DNA from: Roseburia_C amylophila
GTDB lineage: Bacteria; Bacillota; Clostridia; Lachnospirales; Lachnospiraceae
NCBI RefSeq assembly: GCF_025567465.1
Contig: NZ_JAOQKI010000024.1
Span: 1-41,910 of the forward strand
Direction: 5' to 3'
Length of the DNA: 41,910 nucleotides
The notes under the pieces: model-generated
The model's database searches: none
Seen by the model: only the letters and a program-made list of their open reading frames with translations
Told to the model about the DNA's origin: nothing
Shown: positions 41,800-41,910 of the stretch, piece after piece
Position numbering within the stretch: the stretch's first letter is position 1
Layout: each line of letters starts with the position of its first letter
Translations under genes and position numbers: made by a program

Positions 41800-41910
41800 G
41801 TTGTGTCTGAGAGATACAATAAAGAACCTTGATAACTGAACAGTGAAATAACCTTGAAAGATTTTGAGAAAAACGTAATCAAAAGATTACAAAATCATTC
41901 AGGACAGCAT
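41800..41910 (+). other. 16S rRNA operon leader (cut by window end)
   Basis: After the promoter the sequence contains ACCTTGATAACTGAACAG, a leader string known from rrn operons of Clostridia (part of the processing and anti-termination region), and ends before the mature 16S sequence would begin. No mature rRNA is in the window. Confidence 0.65.

Noticed and set aside
1..41910. CRISPR array, cas genes, or restriction-modification genes
   Set aside because: No array of regularly spaced repeats with unique spacers and no matching protein families are present. The only regular repeat, at 11347, has no spacer-sized unique units and lies inside repA.

Overview
The window carries the replication origin of a low-GC Gram-positive chromosome, most probably a gut Clostridia species of the family Lachnospiraceae. 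The evidence is the block jag-yidC-yidD-rnpA-rpmH / dnaA-dnaN-yaaA-recF-gyrB-gyrA, chromosomal parA/parB with palindromic parS sites, DUF4446 and DUF3881 genes next to parB, AGGAGG-type ribosome binding sites, and tRNA-Ser followed by an rrn promoter and leader at the right end. I do not assign a species.

Layout. (1) Positions 1-1876: right end of an integrated element, with the tail of an unknown gene and an intact tyrosine recombinase followed by AGGGAAA-type repeats. (2) 2018-8342: accessory cargo. It holds a 53-aa membrane peptide, a lipoprotein, a frameshifted remnant of a BlaR1/class D beta-lactamase-like domain, an ABC-2 exporter (one ATPase, two permeases) with its own OmpR-type two-component system, and relics of tnpV and of a second integrase. 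(3) 8343-14938: plasmid/ICE-type maintenance module on the minus strand: parB-like, parA, parB-like, RepA_N initiator, a small membrane protein and hypothetical genes. Inside the rep gene lie tandem 23-bp iterons. Upstream of the operon lie nine TTAGCT/AGCTAA hexamers and an attenuator-like hairpin. (4) 14939-15507: intact tRNA-Arg(CCT) with its own promoter, plus two extra 5' halves of a different tRNA-Arg(CCT) that share the anticodon-loop string CCTCCTAAG. (5) 15508-19184: DUF3881, DUF4446, chromosomal parB-parA, then an intergenic region with two perfect parS sites. (6) 19185-22193: DegS/DegU-like two-component pair, with a third parS-like site inside the kinase gene, and an alpha/beta-hydrolase-fold protein that appears to lack the catalytic His. 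(7) 22194-29042: rsmG-mnmG-mnmE-jag-yidC-yidD-rnpA-rpmH. (8) 29043-38133: bipartite oriC (DnaA boxes on both sides of dnaA) and dnaA-dnaN-yaaA-recF-gyrB-gyrA. (9) 38208-41507: two membrane proteins and a two-subunit class I fumarase interrupted by a GNAT acetyltransferase gene. (10) 41508-41910: tRNA-Ser(GCT), rrn promoter and 16S leader.

How it fits together. Genes diverge from oriC: nearly everything left of dnaA is on the minus strand and everything right of it is on the plus strand, so almost all genes are co-directional with replication. The exceptions on the left are the integrase, the relics and the hydrolase. The most unusual aspect is that a complete plasmid-style replication and partition module (RepA_N gene with internal iterons, one ParA, two ParB-like proteins, a repeat-rich upstream region) sits next to the chromosome's own parAB-parS and about 18 kb from oriC. 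Three ParB-like and two ParA proteins are therefore encoded within about 7 kb. No relaxase, coupling protein or type IV secretion genes are visible, so the module looks like the remaining core of a decayed integrated plasmid or ICE at a tRNA-Arg site.
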